The translations under genes were made by a program, and so were the position numbers. Of a DNA stretch of 62,321 bases, positions 8,367 to 16,246 are shown in pieces. The notes under the pieces are model-generated. The model had not been told where the DNA came from and ran no database searches. It was given only the letters and a program-made list of their open reading frames with translations. Source of the stretch: CAYSYM01 sp964435115 (lineage in GTDB: Bacteria > Chloroflexota > UBA6077 > CF-72); NCBI GenBank assembly GCA_964435115.1, contig CAYSYM010000019.1:1-62321 (forward strand). The letters are read 5' to 3'. Position 1 is the stretch's first letter; every line of letters starts with the position of its first letter.

Positions 8367-9596
8367 ATGGCAGGGGCAACCTCCGACCTGTCGGCGCTCG
8401 CCCCCAGCGCACGCGCGCGCGGGATCGCCCCCTCCGCCTCGATGGCGCTCGAGGCGAAGGCCAGGACGCTGAAAGCGGCCGGCCACCCGGTCATCTCCTT
8501 CGGCGTGGGCGAGCCCGACTTCCCCACCCCCGAACCGATCAAGCAGGCGGCGAGTCGGGCGATGGCGGCCAACGCGACCCGCTACACGGCCGTCGGCGGC
8601 GAGCCCGCGCTGCGGCTGGCCATTGCCGAGCGCACCGCCGAAGTGTGCGGCGTCCCCTTCGAGCCCGGCCAGGTGCTGGCCACGACCGGCGCCAAGGAGG
8701 CCCTCTACCTCGCCTTCCAGGCGACCTGCGACGCCGGCGACGAGGTGCTCATCCCGGCGCCGTTCTGGGTGAGCTACGCCGAGCAGGCGCGCCTGGCGGG
8801 CGCGACGCCGGTGGCCATCCAGACCGATCCGGGGCACTGGAAGCTCACGCCCGAGCTGCTCCGTCGCCACCTGACCCCACGCAGCCACCTGCTCGTCCTG
8901 TGCACGCCCTCCAACCCCTCGGGCGTCGTCTACAGCGACGCCGAGCTAGCCGCGCTCGCCGACGTACTCCAGGAGTCCGGCGCCGGCATCCTCGTCGACG
9001 AGATCTACGCGCGCATCAGCTACGTGCCCGTCGGCCGCTGGCTGCGCATTGCGCCGCACCTGGCCGAGCGCACCCTCCTCGTGGATGGCGTCTCCAAGGC
9101 GTACGCGATGACGGGCTGGCGCCTCGGCTGGCTGGTCGGCCCGCCGGTGATCATGGAGGCGGCCGGCGCGGTGCAGAGCCACCTCACCAGCCACCCCTCC
9201 TCGGTGGCCCAGCGCGCCGCGCTCTTCGCCCTGAGCGAGGACGCGGCGGTGGAAGCGATCGTGGAGGAGATGGTCGGTACCTTCCGCGAGCGGCGCCGGG
9301 CGATCGTCGGCGCCCTCTCGGCCGTGCCGGGCCTCCGCTGCCCCGAGCCCGATGGCGCCTTCTACGTGTTCCCGGACGTACGCGAGCTGCTCGGCCGAGC
9401 GCTCGGCCAGCATGGGCGCGTCTGCCAGACCTCGGCCGACCTGTCCGCCTACCTGCTCGATGAGGCGCTGGTCAGCACCGTACCCGGCGAGGCGTTCGGC
9501 ACGCCTGGCTTCATCCGCTTCTCATACGCGCTCGGGATGGAGGAGCTACTGGAAGGCACCCGCCGGGTGGCGGAAGCGCTCCGCCTCGCTGGCTGA
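8367..9596 (+). CDS. PLP-dependent aminotransferase, aspartate aminotransferase Ib type
   Basis: 409 aa, class I/II fold type I. Key segments are ISFGVGEPDFPTPEPI near the N-terminus, the substrate-side NPSGVVYS, and the PLP lysine motif DGVSKAYAMTGWRLGW. FIRFSYALGMEELLEG near the C-terminus contains the carboxylate-binding arginine. The likely reaction is aspartate plus 2-oxoglutarate to oxaloacetate plus glutamate, but Ib enzymes can also take other amino acids such as prephenate or aromatic ones. It probably shares a transcript with the gre-like gene 9 bp upstream. Confidence 0.9.
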   Translation: MAGATSDLSALAPSARARGIAPSASMALEAKARTLKAAGHPVISFGVGEPDFPTPEPIKQAASRAMAANATRYTAVGGEPALRLAIAERTAEVCGVPFEPGQVLATTGAKEALYLAFQATCDAGDEVLIPAPFWVSYAEQARLAGATPVAIQTDPGHWKLTPELLRRHLTPRSHLLVLCTPSNPSGVVYSDAELAALADVLQESGAGILVDEIYARISYVPVGRWLRIAPHLAERTLLVDGVSKAYAMTGWRLGWLVGPPVIMEAAGAVQSHLTSHPSSVAQRAALFALSEDAAVEAIVEEMVGTFRERRRAIVGALSAVPGLRCPEPDGAFYVFPDVRELLGRALGQHGRVCQTSADLSAYLLDEALVSTVPGEAFGTPGFIRFSYALGMEELLEGTRRVAEALRLAG

Positions 9597-9613
9597 GCGC
9601 TTCGGGCCGCGCC

Positions 9614-12058
9614 TCACCCTTCCAGCGCCAGCGCAGCCGCGTTCACCACGTGCGCCGGGTCGATGCCCGCGTACTGGTAGAGCGCGGCACGCGAGCCTGA
9701 CTGGCCGAAGACGTCCACCCCCAGCGGCACCACGCGCTGCCCGAAAACGCTGCCGAGGAACGCCAGCGCGTGGCTGGCGCCGTCCAGCACCGTCACGATG
9801 GGCGCCGTGCGCTCCTCCGGGTGGATGAGCGCCGCGAGGTGGCCGGCATTCCGCGCCGGCACCGCGCGGCGCACGGCCCGCAGGCCGGCGGCCTGCCAGC
9901 CGCGGTAGAGCCGGTCGGCGCTGGTGATGTTGAGCACGGTCGCCGCAACCCCCTCGGCGTGCAGCTCCGAGGCGGCCGCGGCCGCTTCGGGGACGATGGC
10001 CCCGGCCGCGGCGATGAGCACACGCGGGGCATCAGCGAGGTCGGCCGGGGGCTCTACGAGCCGGTACCCGCCAGCCAACACCTGTCGCCGGAGCTCCTCC
10101 TCGCCCAGTCGACGGAGGGCCGGTTCGGCCAGCGCCTGGGTGATCGGCTTCGTGCTCAATCGCAGGTAGGTGCTGTACCCGTGGGCGCGGTCGAGGCACT
10201 CGCGGATGCCTTCCAGGAGGCACCACTCGGTCTCACGTGCGAAGCACGGCTCGAAGGCCTGCAGGTTCGGCAGCTCGAGGCCGATGGAGACGGTGATGGC
10301 GCTCTGGTGGGCGCCGCCCTCGGGGCTGAGCGATACGCCTGACGGGGTGCCGGCGAAGAGGAACTTCGCCTCCGCGTACGTGCTGTACACCAGGGCGTCC
10401 AGGCCGCGACAGATGAACGGGTCGTAGACCGTGCCGATGGGGACCAGCAGCTCGCCATTCAGCTCGTGGCTCAGCCCGAGCTGCCCGAGCAGGAGGAACA
10501 GGTTCATCTCGCCAATGCCCAGCTCGATGTGCTGGCCGCCGGGGCTGAGCTGCCAGCGCAGCAGGCGTGGCGCCTCGTCGGCTACCGCCGGCGGTGGATC
10601 TACCGAGAAGACGCCGACGCGGTTGATCCAGCCGCCCAGGCTGGTGGAGATGGACACGTCAGGGCTGGTAGTGACGAGCCGGGCGGCGAGCGGCCCGCCC
10701 CCACGGGCGAGCTCCACGAGCGCGCCGCCGAACGCCTCCTGGCTGCTGATCGTGGCGGGCACGCGGGTCCTGAGGTGCAGCGGCACTACCTCGCGGGCCA
10801 GTGGCACGGGGCGCACCGGCGGGCGGGCGCCCTCCGGGTAGAGGCGCGCGGCGACGGACGCGCACAGCCGGCCGGCGGGCGAATCCGCCGGGAAGGACGC
10901 CCACTCGTCGCCGGGGTCTACCTGGAGCTGGGCGCGGAGCGCGTGTACCTGCTCCTGGGCAAGCAGCGCGGCGTGGTTGAGCGGATCGCCGGCGATCGGC
11001 AGCCCGCGCCCCTTCATCGTGTAGGCGAAGAGCACCGTGGGGCGCTCGGCGTCCGCGTCGGCCGCCTGGAAGGCGGTGATCAGCTCGGCCAGGTCGTGGC
11101 CGCCCAGGTCGCTCAGCAGCCCGGGGAGCTCGGCATCTGGCACGCCGGCGATCGAGCGCGCGAGCGCGTCGCGGACCGTCGCCGGGGCGCCCGCGGCCAG
11201 CCGGGCCCGGGCCTGGGCGCCCGGCAGACGCACCAGCTCCTGGTACTCCTCGTTGGCCATGTCGTCGATGCGCCGCCGCAACGCCACCCCGCCCGGCCCG
11301 GCGAAGACGGCCTGGAGACGGCGGCCGTACTTGGTTTCCAGCACGCGCCAGCCAGCCGCTGCGAACAGCCCCTTCAGCTCGCGCACCCGAATGCCCGGCA
11401 CCACCCGGTCCAGACTCTGCCGGTTCAGGTCGACCACCCAGAGGACGTTGCCGAGCCGGGCCGCCTGGATCGACGCGTCGTTGAGCGCTTCCCAGATGTT
11501 GCCTTCGTCCAGCTCAGCGTCGCCCACCAGCGCGACGAACCGGCGCCTCGGGGCTCGGAAGTGCGCCTGGGCGTAGCGGTCGGCGAGCGCGGCGAACAGC
11601 GTCGCCGCGGGTCCGAGGCCGACGGACCCGGTCGAGAAGTCGACCGGGTCGGGGTCCTTGGTCCGGCTCGGGTACGCCTGCAAGCCGCCGAACTCACGGA
11701 GTGTAGCGAGGTGCCGTCGGTCCAGGTTGCCCAGCAGGTACTGGATCGCGTGGTAGGCCGGGCTGGCGTGTGGCTTCACACTCACGCGGTCGCCGGCGCG
11801 GAGCCAGCCGAAGAAGAGCGCCGTGAGGATGGAGACGACCGAGGCGCTGCTCGCCTGGTGTCCGCCGACCTTGGTCCCGTCAGGGTTCGGCCGGGTGTGG
11901 TTGGCCTCGTGGATCATGCGCGTCGAGAGCCACAGGACCCGGCGCTCGATCGTCTCAAGCGCGTCGAAGAAGTCCGCGCTCTGGCCATCCAGGCACGGCT
12001 CCGCCAGGTCGGCGCCGGTGCGCGACCGCGCGCCGGACTGCATGAGAGCGAGCGTCAC
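9614..12058 (-). CDS. Transketolase-family enzyme, pyruvate dehydrogenase E1-like
   Basis: 814 aa from the GTG at 12058. That start was chosen because AAGGAG lies 10 bases upstream. A thiamin-diphosphate fold begins around residue 30, and the TPP/Mg motif is VALVGDAELDEGNIWEALND. The layout matches the homodimeric AceE type of E1 (N-terminal TPP domain, middle pyrimidine domain, C-terminal transketolase domain) but is slightly shorter than the usual ~880 aa. KVGGHQASSASVVSILTALFF is AceE-like. The expected activity is decarboxylation of pyruvate or another 2-oxo acid with transfer to a lipoyl E2. No E2 or E3 gene is in the window. It converges with the aminotransferase gene. Confidence 0.8.
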   Translation of the reverse strand: MTLALMQSGARSRTGADLAEPCLDGQSADFFDALETIERRVLWLSTRMIHEANHTRPNPDGTKVGGHQASSASVVSILTALFFGWLRAGDRVSVKPHASPAYHAIQYLLGNLDRRHLATLREFGGLQAYPSRTKDPDPVDFSTGSVGLGPAATLFAALADRYAQAHFRAPRRRFVALVGDAELDEGNIWEALNDASIQAARLGNVLWVVDLNRQSLDRVVPGIRVRELKGLFAAAGWRVLETKYGRRLQAVFAGPGGVALRRRIDDMANEEYQELVRLPGAQARARLAAGAPATVRDALARSIAGVPDAELPGLLSDLGGHDLAELITAFQAADADAERPTVLFAYTMKGRGLPIAGDPLNHAALLAQEQVHALRAQLQVDPGDEWASFPADSPAGRLCASVAARLYPEGARPPVRPVPLAREVVPLHLRTRVPATISSQEAFGGALVELARGGGPLAARLVTTSPDVSISTSLGGWINRVGVFSVDPPPAVADEAPRLLRWQLSPGGQHIELGIGEMNLFLLLGQLGLSHELNGELLVPIGTVYDPFICRGLDALVYSTYAEAKFLFAGTPSGVSLSPEGGAHQSAITVSIGLELPNLQAFEPCFARETEWCLLEGIRECLDRAHGYSTYLRLSTKPITQALAEPALRRLGEEELRRQVLAGGYRLVEPPADLADAPRVLIAAAGAIVPEAAAAASELHAEGVAATVLNITSADRLYRGWQAAGLRAVRRAVPARNAGHLAALIHPEERTAPIVTVLDGASHALAFLGSVFGQRVVPLGVDVFGQSGSRAALYQYAGIDPAHVVNAAALALEG

Positions 12059-12197
12059 GTTGGGGCAGCTCCTTGGCGCGGCGTACTCCGATCCACGCGC
12101 CGAGTGTACCGCTGCCCGGGTGGGCTCGAGCAGGCCCAACCCTTCCTCAACTGGCGGCATGACGCGCGCTCATGGCCGCGGGGTATAACTGGTCCCC

Positions 12198-13556
12198 GTG
12201 GCCAATATCGCCGTGATCGGGACGAACTACGTCGGGCTGGTGACCGCGGCGTGTTTCGCCGAGCTGGGGAACCAGGTGGTCGGCATCGACGTCGACGCAG
12301 CGAAGGTGGAGCGACTCGCCCGCGGCATCCTGCCGATCTACGAGCCGGGGCTGGAAGAGGTGGTGGTGCAGAACCAGCGGGCCGGCCGGCTGCGTTTCGC
12401 ACTCGACTACGCGGCCGGGCTCGAGGACGCGCAGTTCGCGTTCGTGTGCGTGGGCACGCCGTCCGGCCAGGAGGGCGAGGCCGACATGCGCCAGGTGCGC
12501 GCCGCGGCCGAGAGCATCGGCCGCTCCACTCCGCCCACCACCGACCTGGTGGTGGTCAACAAGAGCACCATGCCGATCGGCACGGGCGACTGGATGCTCC
12601 CGCTGCTGCAACGTGCGTCCAATGGTTCCGGCGCGCGCTTCCGCGTGGTCAGCAACCCGGAGTTCCTGCGTGAAGGCTCGGCGGTGGAGGACTTCCGCCG
12701 CCCTGATCGGGTCGTCCTGGGCGGCAGCGACCAGGAGGCCATCCAGCGGGTGGCTCGGCTGTACCGGGACCTGCGGCCCGAGCCGCCGATCATCGAGACG
12801 GACATCCGCACAGCGGAGATGATCAAGTACGCGAGCAACGCCTTCCTGGCCACCAAGATCAGCTTCATCAACGAGATCGCGTCGATCTGTGAGCGGCTGG
12901 GCGCGGACGTCAAGGAGGTCGCGCGCGGCATGGGGCTGGACTCGCGCATCGGCCCCCGTTTCCTCGAGGCGGGCGTGGGCTATGGCGGCTCGTGCTTCCC
13001 TAAGGACGTGAAGGCGCTGGCCCACATGGCGAGCATGGCGGGCGCTCACCCCCAGCTCCTGCGGGCGGTCATGGAGATCAATCGCGACATGCGGCGGGCA
13101 CTGCTCCAGAAGGTGCGCGCCGAGCTTGGAAGCGTGGACGAGCGTGTGATCGGCGTCCTGGGGCTGGCGTTCAAGCCGAATACCGACGACCTGCGCGATG
13201 CGCCGGCGCTGGAGATCATCCACCTGCTCCAGGCGGAAGGCGCGCGCGTCAAAGCGTACGACCCGGCCGCCATGGAGGCTGCCCGATCGATCCTCCCTGG
13301 CGTCGAGCTGGGCGCGAATGCTTACGCCGTGGCCGAGGGGGCCGACGCGCTGATCCTGGTCACCGAGTGGAGCGAGTTCCGCCGCCTGAACCTGGCGCGT
13401 ATTCGCGATGCGATGAGCCGCCCAGTCGTCCTCGACGGCCGCAACCTGTACGACCCCGCCGAGATGGCAGCGCTCGGGTTCGTCTACCACTGCATCGGGC
13501 GCCCGACGCCAGACCAGCAGGCGGCGGGCACGGCGGCGGCCACCACGGCGGCCTGA
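12198..13556 (+). CDS. UDP-glucose/GDP-mannose 6-dehydrogenase family enzyme
   Basis: 452 aa. The N-terminal Rossmann fold starts with NIAVIGTNYVGLVTAACFAE. The central domain contains the catalytic cysteine in GYGGSCFPKDVKAL and the conserved lysine in FLATKISFINEIAS. The C-terminal UDP-binding domain follows (GLAFKPNTDDLRDAPALEII). The enzyme oxidises a sugar nucleotide twice to the uronate, usually UDP-glucose to UDP-glucuronate, feeding polysaccharide synthesis. It starts at GTG and is divergent from the E1-like gene across 139 bp. The epimerase at 18144 is a plausible pathway partner but is not adjacent. Confidence 0.92.
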   Translation: MANIAVIGTNYVGLVTAACFAELGNQVVGIDVDAAKVERLARGILPIYEPGLEEVVVQNQRAGRLRFALDYAAGLEDAQFAFVCVGTPSGQEGEADMRQVRAAAESIGRSTPPTTDLVVVNKSTMPIGTGDWMLPLLQRASNGSGARFRVVSNPEFLREGSAVEDFRRPDRVVLGGSDQEAIQRVARLYRDLRPEPPIIETDIRTAEMIKYASNAFLATKISFINEIASICERLGADVKEVARGMGLDSRIGPRFLEAGVGYGGSCFPKDVKALAHMASMAGAHPQLLRAVMEINRDMRRALLQKVRAELGSVDERVIGVLGLAFKPNTDDLRDAPALEIIHLLQAEGARVKAYDPAAMEAARSILPGVELGANAYAVAEGADALILVTEWSEFRRLNLARIRDAMSRPVVLDGRNLYDPAEMAALGFVYHCIGRPTPDQQAAGTAAATTAA

Positions 13557-13678
13557 CCGCTCCACGCCAACAGGCGAGCTCGCCGGCCTATCCGAACTGA
13601 CGGCCGCCGTTCCACCCGGACGGCGGGTGGCAGGCGCGGCGTGCCGGCCTACAGTGGCGGGAGAGGAGGACCTAGCGC

Positions 13679-14596
13679 GTGTCCGAACGATCCCGCCCGA
13701 CCGATCCTGGTCGATTCTCCGATGAGCTCGCCAACGCGACCGAGCGTGCGGCGAGCTGGACGCTCCGCGTGGTGGCGCGCCGCGGCCCGCCGGCCAGCGG
13801 GATTGCGCTCGCGGACGGCCTGGTGCTGACCGCGGACCACGTGGTCGACCCCGCGCGTGAGGCAGACATCGCGGTTGGCCTGCCCGATGGGACGGAAGTG
13901 GGGGCCACCCTCGCCGGCCGCGATCCGGCCACCGACCTGGCGGTGCTGCGGTTCCCAGCGCAGCAGGAGCTCAGCCCGGCGCAGGCCGCCGCCGGGGAGC
14001 CGCGCGTAGGCTCCCTGGCCCTGCTGGTGGCCCGCCCCGGGCGCGATTACGCCGCCAGCCTGGCGCTCGTGGCCGGGCTGGGCGGGCCGGCCCGTACGCG
14101 GCGGGGCGGCGTCCTCGAGCGGTTCATCCAGGTGGATGCGGTCATGTACCCGGGCTTCTCGGGTGGGCCGCTCGTCGACGTGGCGGGCGCGGTCCTGGGC
14201 ATGAGCACGAGCGGCCTGGGCCTGGGCGGGCCGGCGATCGCCGTCCCGTGGGAGCTCGCCACCCGGCTCGCGCGGACCATCGTGGAGCACGGGCGGGTGG
14301 CTCGCGGGTACCTGGGGATCGGCAGCCAGCCCGTGGCGCTGGAGGGAGCCGCGCGCGAGGCGGCAGGCCAGGCCCGGGCGCTGCTGGTGGTGCACGTGGC
14401 CGAGAACGGGCCGGCGGCGCAAGCCGGCTTCCTCCAGGGGGACATGCTGGTGCGGCTGGACGAGGCGTCGATCACCAACGCCGACGACCTCCAGGCGCTG
14501 CTCGGTCCGGACCGGGTTGGCGCGACGCTGAAGGCGTCCGTCTTGCGAGGCGGCGAGCTGCGCGAGCTACAGGTGACGGTAGGCAGGCGCGAGTAG
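13679..14596 (+). CDS. HtrA-like serine protease with C-terminal PDZ domain
   Basis: 305 aa. The trypsin-like domain carries the triad His in TADHVVD, Asp in DPATDLAVLR and Ser in GFSGGPLVDV. The usual GNSGGP is GFSGGP here. A PDZ domain (about residues 215-300, with GYLGIGSQPV and NGPAAQAGFLQGDMLVRLD) follows. There is no N-terminal signal peptide or membrane helix, unlike most HtrA/DegP proteins, so it may act in the cytoplasm. The GTG start has AGGAGG 9 bases upstream. Function is inferred from the family: protein quality control or regulated proteolysis. Confidence 0.87.
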   Translation: MSERSRPTDPGRFSDELANATERAASWTLRVVARRGPPASGIALADGLVLTADHVVDPAREADIAVGLPDGTEVGATLAGRDPATDLAVLRFPAQQELSPAQAAAGEPRVGSLALLVARPGRDYAASLALVAGLGGPARTRRGGVLERFIQVDAVMYPGFSGGPLVDVAGAVLGMSTSGLGLGGPAIAVPWELATRLARTIVEHGRVARGYLGIGSQPVALEGAAREAAGQARALLVVHVAENGPAAQAGFLQGDMLVRLDEASITNADDLQALLGPDRVGATLKASVLRGGELRELQVTVGRRE

Positions 14597-14802
14597 CCGC
14601 TCCACGCTCGGTGTCCCGGAGCGCTGAGTGCCTGCGCCCCGACCGCCGGACCGCGCCGGGCGGGCGTTGGCGCACCGGGTAGGACCTGTCCGACACGCCC
14701 TCGTGTCCGCGCGCACCCGCTGCCTGGCGCTGGCGGTCGGCGGCACAGGCTGCCGGAGAGCACGGTAGCCACAGCGGGTACACAGTGTGGCAGGATGGGC
14801 GT

Positions 14803-15399
14803 GTGGCCGCCGTCATCCTCGTCGCCACCCTCCCCAGCGTCCGGCTCGGTCTGGCCTCGATGCTCGCGCTTCACGGGCACACCCTGCTGTCCGAGGACGA
14901 GGCGAGCGAGGCGGCCGTCTGGGTGCTTGAGGCGCCTGACCAGCCGGCGCTGGACGCGCTTACCGCGCAGCGGTACACCGACCACCCGCGTGCCACCGTG
15001 GTGCTGACAGACGACGCGGGTCTGACCGCCCAGTTGGCCCAGGCCGGCCTGCGTGGTTGGGCCTGCCTGGGCCGGGACGCGGACGCCGGGGAGCTGGACC
15101 TGGCCGTCCGGGCCGCGGAGGCGGGGCTGGTGCTGATGGACCTGCCGACCGCCGCCGCAGCGGTGGCGCCGCTGCGTGCGGCGCCGGCCGCGAGCGGCGC
15201 GGACGCGCTCACCCGGCGCGAGCTAGAGGTGCTGCAGCTCCTGGCCGAGGGACTCCCGAACAAGGGGATCGCCCGGGCGCTGGGGATCACGGAGAACACG
15301 GCCAAGTTCCACGTAGCGTCCGTGTGCGCGAAGCTCGGAGCTTCGGGCCGCACCGAGGCCGTGGCGCTCGCGGCTCGCCGCGGCCTGATCTTGCTCTGA
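14803..15399 (+). CDS. LuxR-type regulator with degenerate receiver domain
   Basis: 198 aa from the GTG at 14803 (AGGA 7 bases upstream). A longer reading from 14785 is possible. The C-terminal LuxR helix-turn-helix is clear: LTRRELEVLQLLAEGLPNKG, then ENTAKFHVASVCAKLGASGR. The first ~115 residues have the length and alternating pattern of a response-regulator receiver, but the acidic pocket and phospho-acceptor Asp are not recognisable. It is probably a phosphorylation-independent DNA-binding protein. No histidine kinase lies beside it. Confidence 0.8.
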   Translation: MAAVILVATLPSVRLGLASMLALHGHTLLSEDEASEAAVWVLEAPDQPALDALTAQRYTDHPRATVVLTDDAGLTAQLAQAGLRGWACLGRDADAGELDLAVRAAEAGLVLMDLPTAAAAVAPLRAAPAASGADALTRRELEVLQLLAEGLPNKGIARALGITENTAKFHVASVCAKLGASGRTEAVALAARRGLILL

Positions 15400-15492
15400 G
15401 CGCCGCGCGCGTATGCTTCCGGCGCGCGCGGCGCGTGAGCGGCACGGGCGCCCCTGCGTGCCGAACGTCGGCCCGCACGCCGCGCCACGCCG

Positions 15493-16176
15493 ATGATCCG
15501 TGCCATCCTCTTCGACCTGTTCGACACGCTCGTCTGGCTGGACGGGGAGCGGCTGCTCGCCGGACGGGATGCCCTGGCCGCTCGCGCGGGCGTGGATGCC
15601 GCGCTGCTGGGCGAGCAGTGGCGGCGCACCAGCGACGCGCGCAACCGCGGGCTGCTGGGCGGGCTGGAAGCGGAGATCGCCCAGCTCCTCGCCGCCGTCG
15701 GCTGCACCCACTCGGTGGAGTGTGTCCACGAGCTGGCCGAGCTGGAGCGGCTGGCTTGGCGTTCCGCCACGCACCTGTACGAGGACACCGTGGACGCGCT
15801 GCGAGCGCTCCGAGGTGCAGGCAGGCGTCTCGGCATCGTGAGCAACTGCTCCTGCCAGGGCGACACCGTGGTCCGAGAGCTGGGTCTGGAGCTCGCGGTC
15901 GACGCGGTCGTGCTGTCGTGGGAGGTCGGCGTGCTGAAGCCCGATCCTGCTATCTACCAGGTGGCGCTGGAGCGCCTCGAGGTGGCCGCCGAGCAGACGC
16001 TGCTCGTGGACGATCTCGAGGACAACCTCGACACGGCGTGCCACCTCGGTCTACGGACCGTCCAGATGGTGCGGCCCGGCTCGCGGAGCGAAGCGGGCCG
16101 GCGCCACCCGCGGGTGAGGTCGCTCGCCGAGCTCTGGCCGCACGTCTGGCGCACGGCAGAACACGGGCCGGCCTGA
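15493..16176 (+). CDS. HAD-superfamily hydrolase
   Basis: 227 aa. Motif I is ILFDLFDTLVWLD, with Phe-Asp-Thr typical of subfamily IA. Motif II is GIVSNCSCQ, the motif III lysine is in LKPDPAIYQ and motif IV is LLVDDLEDNLDTA. A helical cap lies between motifs I and II. Such enzymes are phosphatases or, with this motif set, sometimes haloacid dehalogenase-like. The substrate is unknown. It is co-directional with the LuxR-type gene before it and the large unknown gene after it. Confidence 0.85.
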   Translation: MIRAILFDLFDTLVWLDGERLLAGRDALAARAGVDAALLGEQWRRTSDARNRGLLGGLEAEIAQLLAAVGCTHSVECVHELAELERLAWRSATHLYEDTVDALRALRGAGRRLGIVSNCSCQGDTVVRELGLELAVDAVVLSWEVGVLKPDPAIYQVALERLEVAAEQTLLVDDLEDNLDTACHLGLRTVQMVRPGSRSEAGRRHPRVRSLAELWPHVWRTAEHGPA

Positions 16177-16246
16177 GCGACGCTGGCGCGGCGCCAAGCC
16201 GCGAGGCAGCCGAGGGCGGCGTGAGGCCGTGCGGTACGCTACAGGC

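Noticed and set aside
10466..12673. 735-codon plus-strand frame opposite the E1-like gene
   Set aside because: Composition is shadow-like with no domain, and it overlaps two real genes (E1-like and UDP-sugar dehydrogenase).
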